DNA of 50,350 nt from Pseudomonadota bacterium (GCA_018971485.1 JAGXAQ010000012.1:1-50350), one strand, 5' to 3'; positions 16,079 through 25,793 are shown, counted from the stretch's first letter. Numbers and translations are program-made. The notes: generated by a model not told the origin, from the sequence alone.

Positions 16079-16967
16079 TCTGATGAAATGGGAGCAGGCC
16101 AGTCGCCGTTTTCAGTCCTACTGGCGTTCCTTCTGGTTCCATGTCAGTGAAATGCTGGGCTGGGGGCTTAGTGCAGCAGTTTTTCTGATTTTGGTCATTA
16201 TTTTCTTTTCGATTGTGGGCAGTATTGTTGTTCGGGCATGGCCTGTATTGAACCTTCATCTTTTTACCGAAATCACCAATGGCATTGGCGGTGGATTAAA
16301 AGGTGCAATTGAGGGTACGGTATTGCTTTCGTTTGGCTCAATAGCAATTGCAGCGCCGGTTGGTATTGCGACTGGGGTTTATCTAAGCGAGCATGGCATG
16401 GGAAGGTGGGGCAGTTTATTGCGTTTTCTGTCTGATGTGCTCGTAGGGATCCCATCAATTGTCTTGGGTTATGTGGGGTATATTAGCCTGGTTATTTACC
16501 TGGGCTGGCAGTTTTCGGTTGCAGCAGGGGTGATTACCCTGTCTGTCATGTTGCTTCCCTATATTGCTCGAACGACAGAGCTGGCATTGCGTAGAATCCC
16601 GGATTCGTTGCGTGAGGCAGGGTATGCAATGGGGGCCGGGGAAGCGAGCATTGTTTTCAAGATTCTTCTGCCAAGTTCCCTGTCAGCGATCATTAGCGGG
16701 ATATTTTATGCATTGGCTTTATCCATGGGCGAAACGGCCCCCCTGCTTTATACTGCCGGCTGGTCAAATTACATGTGGAATGGTCATCTGGTCCGCGAAC
16801 CCGTTGGGTATCTGACCTATGTCGTCTGGACCTTTATTAACGAGCCATTCAAACAATCCCATATGTTGGCCTATGCAGCCGCATTCCTCATTATTCTGAG
16901 TGTATTGACCACGATTCTTTTGACCCGCTGGGTGTTGTTCAAGTCACAGCATCAACCCGGCAGATAA
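16068..16967 (+). CDS. pstA: Phosphate ABC transporter permease PstA
   Basis: PstA pairs with PstC. The 299-residue protein has a hydrophobic N-terminal anchor, five further membrane segments, VLVGIPSIVLGYVGY and the EAA loop REAGYAMGAGEASIVFKILLP. The ATG at 16068 overlaps the pstC stop; an upstream open stretch in this frame lies inside pstC and is not coding. The next gene is not pstB, so the ATPase of this importer must be encoded elsewhere. Confidence 0.95.
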   Translation: MANDLMKWEQASRRFQSYWRSFWFHVSEMLGWGLSAAVFLILVIIFFSIVGSIVVRAWPVLNLHLFTEITNGIGGGLKGAIEGTVLLSFGSIAIAAPVGIATGVYLSEHGMGRWGSLLRFLSDVLVGIPSIVLGYVGYISLVIYLGWQFSVAAGVITLSVMLLPYIARTTELALRRIPDSLREAGYAMGAGEASIVFKILLPSSLSAIISGIFYALALSMGETAPLLYTAGWSNYMWNGHLVREPVGYLTYVVWTFINEPFKQSHMLAYAAAFLIILSVLTTILLTRWVLFKSQHQPGR

Positions 16968-16979
16968 AGGCAACCATTT

Positions 16980-17006
16980 CTTTTTTTCTGATCATGCAGA
17001 AAAAAG
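16980..17006. other. AT-rich hairpin downstream of pstA
   Basis: CTTTTTTTCTG (16980-16990) can pair with CAGAAAAAAG (16997-17006) around a 6-nt loop. The stem is nearly all A-T and lacks a following T run on the plus strand, so termination would be weak. Nothing else is recognised in the 121-bp gap before the AsmA-like gene. Confidence 0.3.
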
Positions 17007-17088
17007 GGCTTGCTGGCCAGAGCAGGGGGCAAGGTCAGATGTGGGGGGTGGGTAGGCTTAATTTGGGTGGCGGGCAAAATATTGCGGT

Positions 17089-18471
17089 ATGCTGATGCCT
17101 ATGTGGAAACGTTGCTCTGCTTTATTAATCTTGGTCATAGGGTTCATTCTTATTGCTGGAGTGAGCCTTTGGCTGGATCCTTCCTTTTATTACCAGACTT
17201 TTTTGGAGAAGAGGATTGATGCTGCGCTTCACAGGAAACTTGTCATCCAGGGCCCTATTGTATTGAAATGGGGCAATCCTGTTCAGGTTGATCTTCATGA
17301 TGTTTATCTTGTCCGGAGTGAGGGGCATGGCGATTTATTTACGGCAAGAACCCTATCGGTAGGTATTGGTGTATGGCCGCTACTTCAAGGTCAGGTGGAA
17401 ATCAGACAGCTTGCTCTAGATGGGGCACGACTGAATGTGATTCGCCGATCTTCAGGAAAGCTGAATGTTCAGGACTTGTTTTCTGGACATTCAACTGCTT
17501 CTCCCATTCATTTTAGGCCCGACAGGTTTTCAGTTTTAGGTTCAGAACTGAACGTTCATGATGATCTGCGTCAAAAGACAGAGTCAGTTCAGATAGATCG
17601 GTTTGTAGTGAAGCAACCTGCGACAGACAAAGGATATCTTGTTGCTGCAGGCAGGTTCAGGATAGGCGGGCAGTCTTGTTCCTTCCATATGAGATCCGGG
17701 CTGAGGATGCGTTATCATTCAGGACAGCTGGCTTTTAAAGCAGTACAGGCCAGGATACATTCATCCTGGGGCCATTTTGATTTGATGCTCCCCTCAGCCG
17801 AGGTTTTTCTAGTGCGAAAGAGAGCAGTGCTGGATGGCTTTGACTTGAAGGGCAGGACCTCCAAAAATCAGCGGATGACCGTTATGGGAGGGAAGATGGT
17901 TTTGTCAGCCCATAAAATAAGGTATACCCCTGTCCAGATTGGCATCCATTCGGGAAGCCAGACTATTCAGTTGATGTTGGGCGCCTATTCTGGGGCATAT
18001 CCAGGTCCTTTCCCGGTCCATTTTGTTTTTCAGGCCCGACATGCTTCATTGAGGCAAATCAAGGGCCATGCGACTATCCATTTGTCCCGGATGAACAAGG
18101 CTGATGGGAAGATCAGTTTTTCCTTTGGCGCCGGGTTGCCATCAAGTGGTTTTCATGGTCATTTAAACGGGTCATTTGGACTGAACTCTGATGCAAAGAG
18201 TGTGAGCATGGCCTTGTCTGGGCAAATTGCAGGCAGTCCTGCCGAGTTGAAGAGCCGGGTAGACTGGCATCAGCCGCTGCATGTTTTCGTTGAAGGTAGA
18301 CTCCATGTGCTGGATTTTTCGAAATGGCCTCATGGGTCAGGAAAAGTAACGCCAACAGGGTGTTATTGGCTTTCAGGACAGCTGCAGGTAGACAGGTTAA
18401 TTTTGAACCAGGTTATTATTCGCCATGCCCTTGTGGCTTTTGACCCTGGGCAGTGTCTCTTCTTGCCATGA
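17089..18471 (+). CDS. AsmA-like membrane-anchored protein
   Basis: The 460-residue protein has one N-terminal transmembrane helix (about 8-27) followed by the AsmA N-terminal pattern: YYQTFLEKRIDAALHRKLVI, then VQVDLHDVYLV and a TLSVGIGVWPLLQGQVEI block. AsmA-family proteins sit at the inner membrane and project beta-rich grooves that move or organise phospholipids. It ends abruptly after a DRLILN repeat, so it is shorter than E. coli AsmA and may lack the usual C-terminal module. The stop overlaps the mutY start. An ATG at 17101 is an alternative start. Confidence 0.75.
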   Translation: MLMPMWKRCSALLILVIGFILIAGVSLWLDPSFYYQTFLEKRIDAALHRKLVIQGPIVLKWGNPVQVDLHDVYLVRSEGHGDLFTARTLSVGIGVWPLLQGQVEIRQLALDGARLNVIRRSSGKLNVQDLFSGHSTASPIHFRPDRFSVLGSELNVHDDLRQKTESVQIDRFVVKQPATDKGYLVAAGRFRIGGQSCSFHMRSGLRMRYHSGQLAFKAVQARIHSSWGHFDLMLPSAEVFLVRKRAVLDGFDLKGRTSKNQRMTVMGGKMVLSAHKIRYTPVQIGIHSGSQTIQLMLGAYSGAYPGPFPVHFVFQARHASLRQIKGHATIHLSRMNKADGKISFSFGAGLPSSGFHGHLNGSFGLNSDAKSVSMALSGQIAGSPAELKSRVDWHQPLHVFVEGRLHVLDFSKWPHGSGKVTPTGCYWLSGQLQVDRLILNQVIIRHALVAFDPGQCLFLP

Positions 18472-19508
18472 TTGCAGGGTTCTCAGAAAAAATTATTGAT
18501 TGGCAAAAATTGCAAGGGCGTCATGACCTGCCCTGGCAGTTGACATCTGATCCTTATCCGATCTGGGTGTCTGAAATCATGTTGCAGCAAACCCAGGTTA
18601 GTACGGTTATTCCCTATTTTAACCGGTTCCTTTCGGTTTTCCCGGACTTGAGAACGTTGGCCCATGCCCACATCGATTCAGTGCTGGCTCAGTGGAGCGG
18701 TTTGGGGTATTACACCCGGGCCAGGAAACTGCATTGTGCTGCAATTACGATTATGTCAGAGCATGCAGGGATTTTCCCCGAGTCTTCTGAAGCAATACAG
18801 CGTCTCCCAGGGATTGGCCGTACGACTGCTGCTGCTATCCGTGTTTTTGCGTTTGGGGCCAAGGATGCGATTCTGGATGGTAATGTCAGGCGGGTGCTGA
18901 TGAGGTATTTTGCCCTGGAGGGCCCCACATCTGGTAAGCGGGCAGAGAATACGCTATGGCCTCTGGCTGAAAGATTACTGCCTGATGAGGAGATTGTGGC
19001 TTATACGCAGGGGTTGATGGATTTAGGTGCGACCTGTTGTAGCCCTCGGCAGCCAGCCTGTTTTCGCTGTCCCTTGAGACAAGGGTGTAAAGCCTTCGAA
19101 CAAGGACGCGTACAGGATTTTCCTGCCCCGCCACCATCCCGTAAAGCTCTCCCGGAAAGACAGATTATTATGCTGCTGATAGGCAGGAATGAAAGGTTAT
19201 TGTTTCAGCGACAGCCTGAAAAGGGGTTATGGGGTGGATTGTATGTGCTTCCTTATCTGGCGGATATGGAAGAGGCCCAAAACTTCCTGTCCAGCCATTT
19301 TGGGGCGGATTTGTCATCAGGGCGATGGCTGGAATCAGTGAAACATGGCTTGACCCATTTTCGGCTGGTTATCCGGCCTTGGCAGATCGTCCTTAAGCCG
19401 AGTGATTTGTTTTTGGAACAGCAGGTTTGGTGGAAGCCGGACGAAGCCCTGGCTCAGGGGCTGCCAGTCCCCGTTAGACGGCTGGTCTCCACCTGGGTTC
19501 CTGGTTAA
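18468..19508 (+). CDS. mutY: A/G-specific adenine DNA glycosylase MutY
   Basis: MutY removes adenine mispaired with 8-oxoguanine. In this 346-residue product the catalytic Glu36 (SEIMLQQTQ) and Asp137 (LDGNVRRV) are present, as are the helix-hairpin-helix LPGIGRTTAAAI and the 4Fe-4S motif Cys-x6-Cys-x2-Cys-x5-Cys (CSPRQPACFRCPLRQGC). A NUDIX-like C-terminal domain that reads 8-oxoG follows. The ATG at 18468 overlaps the upstream stop (ATGA); a GTG at 18453 is possible. It converges on the SIMPL gene with a 4-bp overlap. Confidence 0.95.
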   Translation: MIAGFSEKIIDWQKLQGRHDLPWQLTSDPYPIWVSEIMLQQTQVSTVIPYFNRFLSVFPDLRTLAHAHIDSVLAQWSGLGYYTRARKLHCAAITIMSEHAGIFPESSEAIQRLPGIGRTTAAAIRVFAFGAKDAILDGNVRRVLMRYFALEGPTSGKRAENTLWPLAERLLPDEEIVAYTQGLMDLGATCCSPRQPACFRCPLRQGCKAFEQGRVQDFPAPPPSRKALPERQIIMLLIGRNERLLFQRQPEKGLWGGLYVLPYLADMEEAQNFLSSHFGADLSSGRWLESVKHGLTHFRLVIRPWQIVLKPSDLFLEQQVWWKPDEALAQGLPVPVRRLVSTWVPG

Positions 19509-20212
19509 GGGATATGGAGTGCTGGCATGCCGTTTAAGACTATGCTGCCTCTTACGGTAACGCTGACCCGATTCTGTCCTGGCCTGAAAAGAGGGCCTGT
19601 CGCACTCTTTTTTGCAAACATCATGCCAGAAACCGGCATGGGGTATTGTTCAACACCATTGTTAATAGTGAGTTGCCCGATGACGTAACCGTGGGCGTCA
19701 AAGGAGCGCGCAATCAATAGTGCACGATGACGGAACGCTTTGATGGCCGATTGGGTTACGCTGTCCGTTAAATGATGGCGCGTGGTTGGAGCCAGACCAA
19801 AATGAACCCAGCTCAGTGTAAGCAAAGGCTGAAGTTGACCCAGAAGTGTCTGCATGGCTTGAAAATCAGAGCTATGCAGAATCAAAGTCTGATGAAGCCG
19901 CCAACCCTGGAAGGATGGGGCCGAGCCTGCCGGCGGGGTCGAGTAAATGGGGTAGGTGTTATATACGCCGCTTGCTACATGAATCTTGGGGAAATGATTG
20001 ATTCGGGCCAGGGCTGAGTGGATAGCCCGGCTCGACTGGTCAACCAGCGTGGAAATTTTTGGGCCCTGTTTGTCAAAAGCAAGCTCAACTGTCATTTCGT
20101 CATTTGCAGTTGTTGCACTTGCTGTTGCTTGAAGATTGACCTGGTTAAGGGTTTTAGCCAGGCCCAGGACAGGGAAGCTCAACAGTAGCAGTGCAATCCA
20201 GATTTTATGCAT
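19505..20212 (-). CDS. SIMPL-domain (DUF541) periplasmic protein
   Basis: The 235-residue protein has a signal peptide (MHKIWIALLLL with cleavage likely after GLA, about residue 19) and a SIMPL/DUF541 domain: VNLQATASATTANDEMTVEL near the N-terminus and a C-terminal beta-rich end with VSVTVRGSIVL. Members are small secreted or periplasmic proteins, some oligomeric; no precise role is known. The ATG at 20212 places the signal peptide at the start; an in-frame ATG at 20302 would add 30 unlikely residues. It follows ubiX by 56 bp. Confidence 0.75.
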   Translation of the reverse strand: MHKIWIALLLLSFPVLGLAKTLNQVNLQATASATTANDEMTVELAFDKQGPKISTLVDQSSRAIHSALARINHFPKIHVASGVYNTYPIYSTPPAGSAPSFQGWRLHQTLILHSSDFQAMQTLLGQLQPLLTLSWVHFGLAPTTRHHLTDSVTQSAIKAFRHRALLIARSFDAHGYVIGQLTINNGVEQYPMPVSGMMFAKKSATGPLFRPGQNRVSVTVRGSIVLNGMPALHIP

Positions 20213-20268
20213 GGCTATTCCTCTTAATTGAGACTCAAGTGGTGTGTCGCACTTATCCTGGGGCATTC

Positions 20269-20898
20269 CTAATTCTCCGTTTGCGTTTTGTTTTCCCCCC
20301 ATCGAGGTGTTAGGGTATGAGATAACCCTAGATGATCCAGAATTCGCGCGACAATAAAGTCAATGATGTCGTTGATGGTTTGAGGGTGAGTATAAAAACC
20401 AGGGGCTGGGGGAAGAATGATGGCCTGCATGTTTGATAATCGAAGCATGTGTTCCAGGTGAATAGCAGATAGGGGCGTTTCACGAGGTACCAGAATCAGT
20501 TTTTTTCGTTCCTTGAGCATGACATCAGCCGCGCGTTCAATCAGATTGTCGCTAAGGCCTTGGCTGATGGCAGCAAGCGTTCCCATGCTGCACGGGCAGA
20601 TGACCATGGCATCAGCCGGATTTGAACCTGAGGCGGGCGGAGCCATATAATCCTCACGGCCATAGACTTCCAGTCTGTCTGGATTGAGGTTGAAGGTCTG
20701 AACCAGCATTTTTTTGGCATCAGAGGGCCTTCCTGGCAAAACCAGGTTGCTTTCCTGGTTGGCAACGAGTTGGGCTGCCTGGGAATAGAGCAGCTGAACA
20801 TTAGCCTCCAGGCTTACCAGGCATTGAAGGAGCCTTAATCCATAGGGCATGCCTGAGGCGCCGGTGAAGGCAAGTGTGATCGTCAAGGGTTTCATCAT
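20269..20898 (-). CDS. ubiX: Flavin prenyltransferase UbiX
   Basis: UbiX attaches a dimethylallyl group to FMN to make the prenylated flavin used by UbiD decarboxylase in ubiquinone synthesis. The 209-residue protein has the FMN-site start AFTGASGMPYG, the APPASGSNPADAMVICPCSM segment, NLIERAADVMLKE and LVPRETPLS. No ubiD lies in the window. Two adjacent ATGs (20898 and 20895) are equally possible starts. Confidence 0.93.
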   Translation of the reverse strand: MMKPLTITLAFTGASGMPYGLRLLQCLVSLEANVQLLYSQAAQLVANQESNLVLPGRPSDAKKMLVQTFNLNPDRLEVYGREDYMAPPASGSNPADAMVICPCSMGTLAAISQGLSDNLIERAADVMLKERKKLILVPRETPLSAIHLEHMLRLSNMQAIILPPAPGFYTHPQTINDIIDFIVARILDHLGLSHTLTPRWGENKTQTEN

Positions 20899-20963
20899 GG
20901 TAATAGTCTAGCGTATTTTTTTATGAAATGGGTTTTAGTGCTGAAAAAGTGAGGTGAATGGGA

Positions 20964-21824
20964 TCAGGTATCAGCATCACGTGGGGGTATGCTGAGTTCC
21001 CGGTGTCGCAGGATAACCTGGTAGCTTGCTGAAAAACTGGCTGCAAGTTGTTCAGCCAGATAGACGGATCGGTGCTGACCGCCTGTGCAGCCAATAGCAA
21101 TGGTCAGGTAGCTCCGGTTGTCCTTGATAAACTCGGGGAGCCAGTCATCAATGAAGGTTCGGATATCCTGGAACATTTTGCGCACCCCAGGCTGTTCTTC
21201 CAGGTATTGGATAATGCAGGCATCCTGTCCGGTATAGGGTCTAAGGGCCGGATCATAATGGGGATTAGGCAGGCATCGTACGTCGAAGACAAAGTCCGAG
21301 TCAAGTGGAAGGCCGTTCTTGAAGCCAAAAGATTGAAATAGCAGGGTAAGCTTTGAGATATCCAGCTTTACGAGATCACGGATCCATATCCTGAGTGTGG
21401 TAGGGCTTAAATTGGAGGTATCAATACGAAGCCCGAGATTGGCCACTTCAGCGAGCATGCCCCGTTCGATCTCTATGCATTCAGGTAATGTACGTGTGGC
21501 ATTATTGAGAGGGTGGGGGCGACGGGTTTCTGAAAACCGTTTGACCAGGGTAGTCGAGTTGGCCTCAAGGAAAAGCAAGCGTACATCGAATCGGGCAGCC
21601 TGGAGATCAAGTATGTGCCGGGGCAGCTGCATGAGCGAAGCCCCACTGCGAGAATCGACACTGATGGCTACACGGGGGTGGTTTGCCTTCTTAAAGGACA
21701 AGCAGGCTGCCTGAAGCATTTCTGCTGGAAGGTTATCCACACAGAAATAGCCGCTGTCTTCGAGTATCCTGAGTGCAACACTCTTGCCGGAGCCGGATAG
21801 GCCACTTATCAGGATGAGCTGCAT
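20964..21824 (-). CDS. rapZ: RNase adapter protein RapZ
   Basis: RapZ-family proteins bind nucleotides and, in E. coli, present the small RNA GlmZ to RNase E to tune glucosamine-6-phosphate synthesis. The 286-residue protein has the P-loop GLSGSGKS (8-15), VDNLPAEML, and the C-terminal [19 protein letters not shown]. It directly follows hprK (hprK stop at 21825), as usual in Proteobacteria. Whether a GlmZ-like RNA exists here cannot be judged. Confidence 0.94.
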   Translation of the reverse strand: MQLILISGLSGSGKSVALRILEDSGYFCVDNLPAEMLQAACLSFKKANHPRVAISVDSRSGASLMQLPRHILDLQAARFDVRLLFLEANSTTLVKRFSETRRPHPLNNATRTLPECIEIERGMLAEVANLGLRIDTSNLSPTTLRIWIRDLVKLDISKLTLLFQSFGFKNGLPLDSDFVFDVRCLPNPHYDPALRPYTGQDACIIQYLEEQPGVRKMFQDIRTFIDDWLPEFIKDNRSYLTIAIGCTGGQHRSVYLAEQLAASFSASYQVILRHRELSIPPRDADT

Positions 21825-22784
21825 CTAGTCATTCTCCTCATCTTCGATCCGTTCATTCCTGATAATCTCAAGTTGTTGCCGGCTGATGAACTCCTGGGTA
21901 CTGTTGATACCACGAAGGCGGAGAATATAGTTGCGCACAGCCACTTCAACCAGAACAGCCATATTGGCCCCTGCAGCAATGGGTATACTGACGCGCGGGA
22001 CGGCTACATCAAGAATAGACTCATCTGTTGCGGATATGTTTAATCGGTCGGTCATTACGTTTTCTGTGAACTTTTCGAGATGTACAATAAAGCGCAGGTT
22101 TTTTTGAGGGCGAACCGAGGTTTCTCCAAAGAGGGCACGTATGTTAAGGATGCCTAGTCCTCTTACCTCAAGAAAATCCTGAAGCAGGGGAGGGCATCGA
22201 CCTTCAAGTCGATCAGGAGCGACACGATAGATGTCAACGACATCGTCAGCGATGAGCCGGTGGCCCCGTGAAATAAGCTCCAGGGCCAGTTCACTTTTAC
22301 CAATTGCTGAATCGCCTGTTATCAGAACCCCCATCCCTTGAATATCCATGAATACGCCGTGAATGTTGGCCATTTCAGCCAGGGTCTGGACCAGATAATG
22401 GCGTAAGGCTTCAATCAGTTGAACAGAGATGTAAGGGGTATGAAATACGGGAGTATCAGTCAGGCGGGCCGTGCGGAGCAAAGGGCCGGGAATATCCTCA
22501 TTGTTGCTGACAATGATCGCCTTGAGGGTCGTGGATGCGCAGAGCACCTTGAGTGCCCTGCGCATGATGGGTTTGGGCAAACCTTCCAGATAGGCCATTT
22601 CAGCAGGTCCTAGAACCTGTATCTGGTTGGGGTTGACAAGATTCAGGTGGCCAATTATCGGGGCAATGTTTTCTTCCAGGGCGTTTTCAATTTCACGCTG
22701 CCCCAGCCCTTTCCCGGTAATCAGGGTGAGGGCCAGGCTATCCTTGTTGTCTTCAAACAGTTTTTCTATGCTTATCCGGGGCAT
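21825..22784 (-). CDS. hprK: HPr kinase/phosphorylase
   Basis: HprK phosphorylates and dephosphorylates a serine of HPr or HPr-like proteins, giving regulatory rather than sugar-transport PTS. The 319-residue protein has the Walker A GDSAIGKS (157-164), the signature EVRGLGILNIRALFG, and a family-typical N-terminal domain. The start at 22784 (MPRISIEKLF) lies within ptsN by 32 bp; longer readings would run antisense-like sequence. The gene block ptsN-hprK-rapZ is common in betaproteobacteria. ptsH and ptsI are not adjacent. Confidence 0.94.
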   Translation of the reverse strand: MPRISIEKLFEDNKDSLALTLITGKGLGQREIENALEENIAPIIGHLNLVNPNQIQVLGPAEMAYLEGLPKPIMRRALKVLCASTTLKAIIVSNNEDIPGPLLRTARLTDTPVFHTPYISVQLIEALRHYLVQTLAEMANIHGVFMDIQGMGVLITGDSAIGKSELALELISRGHRLIADDVVDIYRVAPDRLEGRCPPLLQDFLEVRGLGILNIRALFGETSVRPQKNLRFIVHLEKFTENVMTDRLNISATDESILDVAVPRVSIPIAAGANMAVLVEVAVRNYILRLRGINSTQEFISRQQLEIIRNERIEDEEND

Positions 22785-23238
22785 ACTTGGTTCCATTCGT
22801 GAGCAAGGTATGCAGGGTCTGGATGTCATCTGTCTCACGTAAGGCTGAACGCAAGGGAGGCTGGCTGAAAAGCTGGGCAAGCTCGGCAAGGAGTTTCAGA
22901 TGGACATCGTTCATGTGCTCGGGTACGAGCAGGGCAAAAAGCAAATCGACTGGAACTGAATCAGGGGCCTCGTAGGGGATAGGCTTGGCCAGCTTGACGA
23001 AAATACCTGACGGAGCGGTAAGACCCGGAATCCGGCCATGGGGGATGGCAATGCCATGGCCGATACCGGTCGAGCCCAGTTTTTCCCGTTCGAAAAGACA
23101 GCCATAAACAACGAGGCGGGCCAGATGGTGCTGACGCTCAACAAGCAACCCGATTTGCTCAAAAACACGTTTTTTGCTGGTCGCTACAGGATGGACCAGA
23201 ATATTCTGAGGTTGAATGATTTGCGCAATTCGGTTCAT
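22753..23238 (-). CDS. ptsN: Nitrogen-PTS EIIA protein PtsN
   Basis: PtsN is the terminal phosphoryl acceptor of the regulatory PTS-Ntr chain. The 161-residue protein has the EIIA fold with the phosphorylated His in GIGHGIAIPHGRIPG. The ATG at 23238 follows GGAAAGGGG and is preferred over a TTG three codons upstream. It lies between hpf and hprK and overlaps hprK by 32 bp. Confidence 0.93.
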   Translation of the reverse strand: MNRIAQIIQPQNILVHPVATSKKRVFEQIGLLVERQHHLARLVVYGCLFEREKLGSTGIGHGIAIPHGRIPGLTAPSGIFVKLAKPIPYEAPDSVPVDLLFALLVPEHMNDVHLKLLAELAQLFSQPPLRSALRETDDIQTLHTLLTNGTKYAPDKHRKTV

Positions 23239-23274
23239 GCTATGCAAGCCCCTTTCCAGGCCATGTCTTTCCAG

Positions 23275-23592
23275 TTATTGTGATAACTGGTTTTTGAGAT
23301 TGACACGGCGTTCATTAATCTTTTCCTTGTGCTGGAGAATTTTTCGGTCCAGCTTGTTTGCCAGTGAATCAATTGCTGCATACATATCAGCATCTTCGGT
23401 TTGCACGAACAGATCATTACCACTGATGTGGACTGTGGCTTCGGCGCGCTGTACCAGTTTTTCAACACTCAATACCACAGTGATAGCAATGACATGATCA
23501 AAATGTTTGTTTAACCGGCTCAGTTTGGTCGTGACGTATTCTCGTAGCGAAGGAGTGATGTCGAGATGGTGTCCAGTCAGGGTAAGGTTCAT
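23275..23592 (-). CDS. hpf: Short-form ribosome hibernation promoting factor
   Basis: Short HPF binds the 30S decoding region and promotes 100S ribosome dimers in stationary phase. The 105-residue protein shows the family's LTGHHLDITPSLREYVTTKL start and basic C-terminal helix. A clear AAGGAG precedes the ATG at 23592. Position between rpoN and ptsN is conserved. Confidence 0.93.
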   Translation of the reverse strand: MNLTLTGHHLDITPSLREYVTTKLSRLNKHFDHVIAITVVLSVEKLVQRAEATVHISGNDLFVQTEDADMYAAIDSLANKLDRKILQHKEKINERRVNLKNQLSQ

Positions 23593-23606
23593 GAGGTGAC
23601 TCCTTG

Positions 23607-25001
23607 TTAAATGGTTTTTCTGAGACTAACCGGGGGAATGTTAAGAGACTCCCGGTATTTGGCAATGGTACGTCTTGCAACGATGACACCTTGTTGTGTC
23701 AGCATTTCGGCAATTTGACCATCACTTAATGGTTTTTTCGGATTTTCAGAACCAACAATCTGTCTGATGAGTGCGCGTATTGCTGTAGATGAGAAAGCAC
23801 CTCCTGCGTCAGTGGGAACATGGCTGCCAAAAAAGTATTTGAGTTCAAAAATACCCCGTGGGGTCAGCATGTATTTTTGTGAGGTGACACGGGATACGGT
23901 TGATTCATGAAGATTCACTTCCTGGGCGATATCCCTTAGTACCAGGGGGCACATGGCGATTTCACCGTGCTCGAAGAAGTTTCTCTGATGATCAACAATG
24001 GCCTGGGATACTCTAAGAATGGTATCGAACCGTTGCTGAATGTTCTTGATGAACCAGCGGGCTTCCTGTAGCTGATTGTTAAACTGCGTGTAATTATCTC
24101 CTCGGTTATGGGAGAGCAGGTCGGCATAGAGTCGGTTGATACGTACACGGGGAATGGCAGCCTGATTCAGTATGGCACGCCATTGCCCGCGTATTTGCCG
24201 GATGATGACATCGGGCACCAGGTAACGGGTATCATTTTGCAAGAAGGCTGCACCAGGTTTTGGATTAAGCCCCATAATGATTTGATGGGTCTGTCGGAGC
24301 ACTGGCTCGTCACAGTGCAAGACCTTACGAAGCTTTGTCCAGTCATGGGCCGCGAGCAGGTCCAGATGGTTGGAGACCAGCTGCATGACGACTGATCGAT
24401 TGGGAATGTCTGCAGATAAGGCTTCGATCTGGAGGCGCAGGCATTCGGACAGGTTTCTTGCCCCAATGCCGGCTGGGTCCATATGCTGTAGATGCTTGAG
24501 CGCTGTAGCCAGTTCTATGGATTCGATTTCCTGCTCGGCGGGCAGGCTTTTTGCTATGTCTTCCAGACTGGTATCCAGGTAGCCTTCTTCAGTGAGGTTT
24601 TCAATTAATATGGCAACCAGTTGACGATCCCTGTCGCTTAAATTCAAAAGGTTCAGTTGCGAAAACAGATGTTGGACGAGGGTTAGCCCAAGGGCTGCCG
24701 GTTGGTTAAAATCGTGGTCTTCATCAGGATCCTGAGGCCGGTATTCATCTCCCCAACGTTCATTATCCTGTGTTGTTTCATCAAGGGAACCGGGTTCATC
24801 TGTGCTCTCGGATGACTCGGAGGATAGGTCTGTATCAGGTTCTGAGGGATCAGGAACTTCAAGCAGAGGATTATCCTGCAAAAGCTGTTCGACTTCCTGG
24901 GAGAGTTCAAGTGTCGACAGTTGCAGCAATCGAATGGATTGTTGTAGCTGTGGAGTCAGCGCCAGATGTTGAGATAGTTTGATTTGTAAGCTTTGTTTCA
25001 T
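23607..25001 (-). CDS. rpoN: RNA polymerase sigma-54 factor RpoN
   Basis: Sigma-54 directs polymerase to -24/-12 promoters that need AAA+ activators. The 464-residue protein has the glutamine-rich region I (LALTPQLQQSIRLLQLSTLEL), an acidic region II, the core-binding region III, and the RpoN box ARRTIAKYRESLNIP close to the C-terminus. It is downstream of lptB by 69 bp, the usual arrangement. Confidence 0.97.
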   Translation of the reverse strand: MKQSLQIKLSQHLALTPQLQQSIRLLQLSTLELSQEVEQLLQDNPLLEVPDPSEPDTDLSSESSESTDEPGSLDETTQDNERWGDEYRPQDPDEDHDFNQPAALGLTLVQHLFSQLNLLNLSDRDRQLVAILIENLTEEGYLDTSLEDIAKSLPAEQEIESIELATALKHLQHMDPAGIGARNLSECLRLQIEALSADIPNRSVVMQLVSNHLDLLAAHDWTKLRKVLHCDEPVLRQTHQIIMGLNPKPGAAFLQNDTRYLVPDVIIRQIRGQWRAILNQAAIPRVRINRLYADLLSHNRGDNYTQFNNQLQEARWFIKNIQQRFDTILRVSQAIVDHQRNFFEHGEIAMCPLVLRDIAQEVNLHESTVSRVTSQKYMLTPRGIFELKYFFGSHVPTDAGGAFSSTAIRALIRQIVGSENPKKPLSDGQIAEMLTQQGVIVARRTIAKYRESLNIPPVSLRKTI

Positions 25002-25070
25002 TGGTATCCCGGGTGTGAGCCCCCGTTCCGGTCTTGGAAAGGGTGAGTGTCCAGCCGACAGAAAATAGAG

Positions 25071-25793
25071 CTAGAGACGGAAATGCTCACCAAGATATAC
25101 TTTTCTGACATTCTCATTATAAATGATTTCTTCGGGTTTGCCGCTAGCTAAAACTTCGCCCTCGTTAATGATATAGGCCCGATGACAAATACCTAAGGTT
25201 TCCCTGACGTTATGATCAGTGATTAATACCCCGATGTCTTGAGAAGTAAGCAGGGCAATTATTTTCTGGATTTCCAGGACTGCGATGGGATCCACTCCGG
25301 CGAAAGGTTCATCAAGCAATACGAATTTCGGACTGGTTGCTAGTGCACGGGCGATTTCAACACGCCTGCGTTCTCCTCCTGACAGGCTGATGGCGGGTGC
25401 TTCACGTAACCGTGTAATGTGAAGTTCCGCGAGAAGTGAGTTTAGACGGCCCTCAATTTCATTCTTGTCCAGATCCTGCAGCTCCAGGATGGCACGAATG
25501 TTTTGTTCCACTGTCAGCTTGCGGAAAATCGAGGCTTCCTGTGGAAGATAGGACAGCCCCATTCTGGCCCTTCGGTAGATGGCCAGATGAGATAACTCAG
25601 TCCCGTCCAGCTCAATGGAACCACCATCGGGAGCAACAAGCCCAACCATCATGTAAAAACTTGTTGTTTTCCCGGCTCCGTTAGGCCCTAGAAGCCCAAT
25701 GACCTCTCCACTGTTGACCGTGAGGGAGACGTCACGGACTACTTGGCGTTTACGGTAATGTTTTTGAAGGTTACGAACCACTAAAGTACTCAT
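25071..25793 (-). CDS. lptB: LPS export ABC transporter ATPase LptB
   Basis: LptB powers extraction of lipopolysaccharide by LptFG. The 240-residue protein has Walker [13 protein letters not shown] signature [16 protein letters not shown], Walker [14 protein letters not shown] and the switch His in [11 protein letters not shown]. It overlaps lptA by 4 bp. lptF and lptG are not in the window, as expected since they usually lie elsewhere. Confidence 0.96.
   Translation of the reverse strand: MSTLVVRNLQKHYRKRQVVRDVSLTVNSGEVIGLLGPNGAGKTTSFYMMVGLVAPDGGSIELDGTELSHLAIYRRARMGLSYLPQEASIFRKLTVEQNIRAILELQDLDKNEIEGRLNSLLAELHITRLREAPAISLSGGERRRVEIARALATSPKFVLLDEPFAGVDPIAVLEIQKIIALLTSQDIGVLITDHNVRETLGICHRAYIINEGEVLASGKPEEIIYNENVRKVYLGEHFRL

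Noticed and set aside
16980-17006. Terminator after pstA
   Set aside because: The stem is almost all A-T and lacks a downstream T run, so it is listed only as a hairpin.
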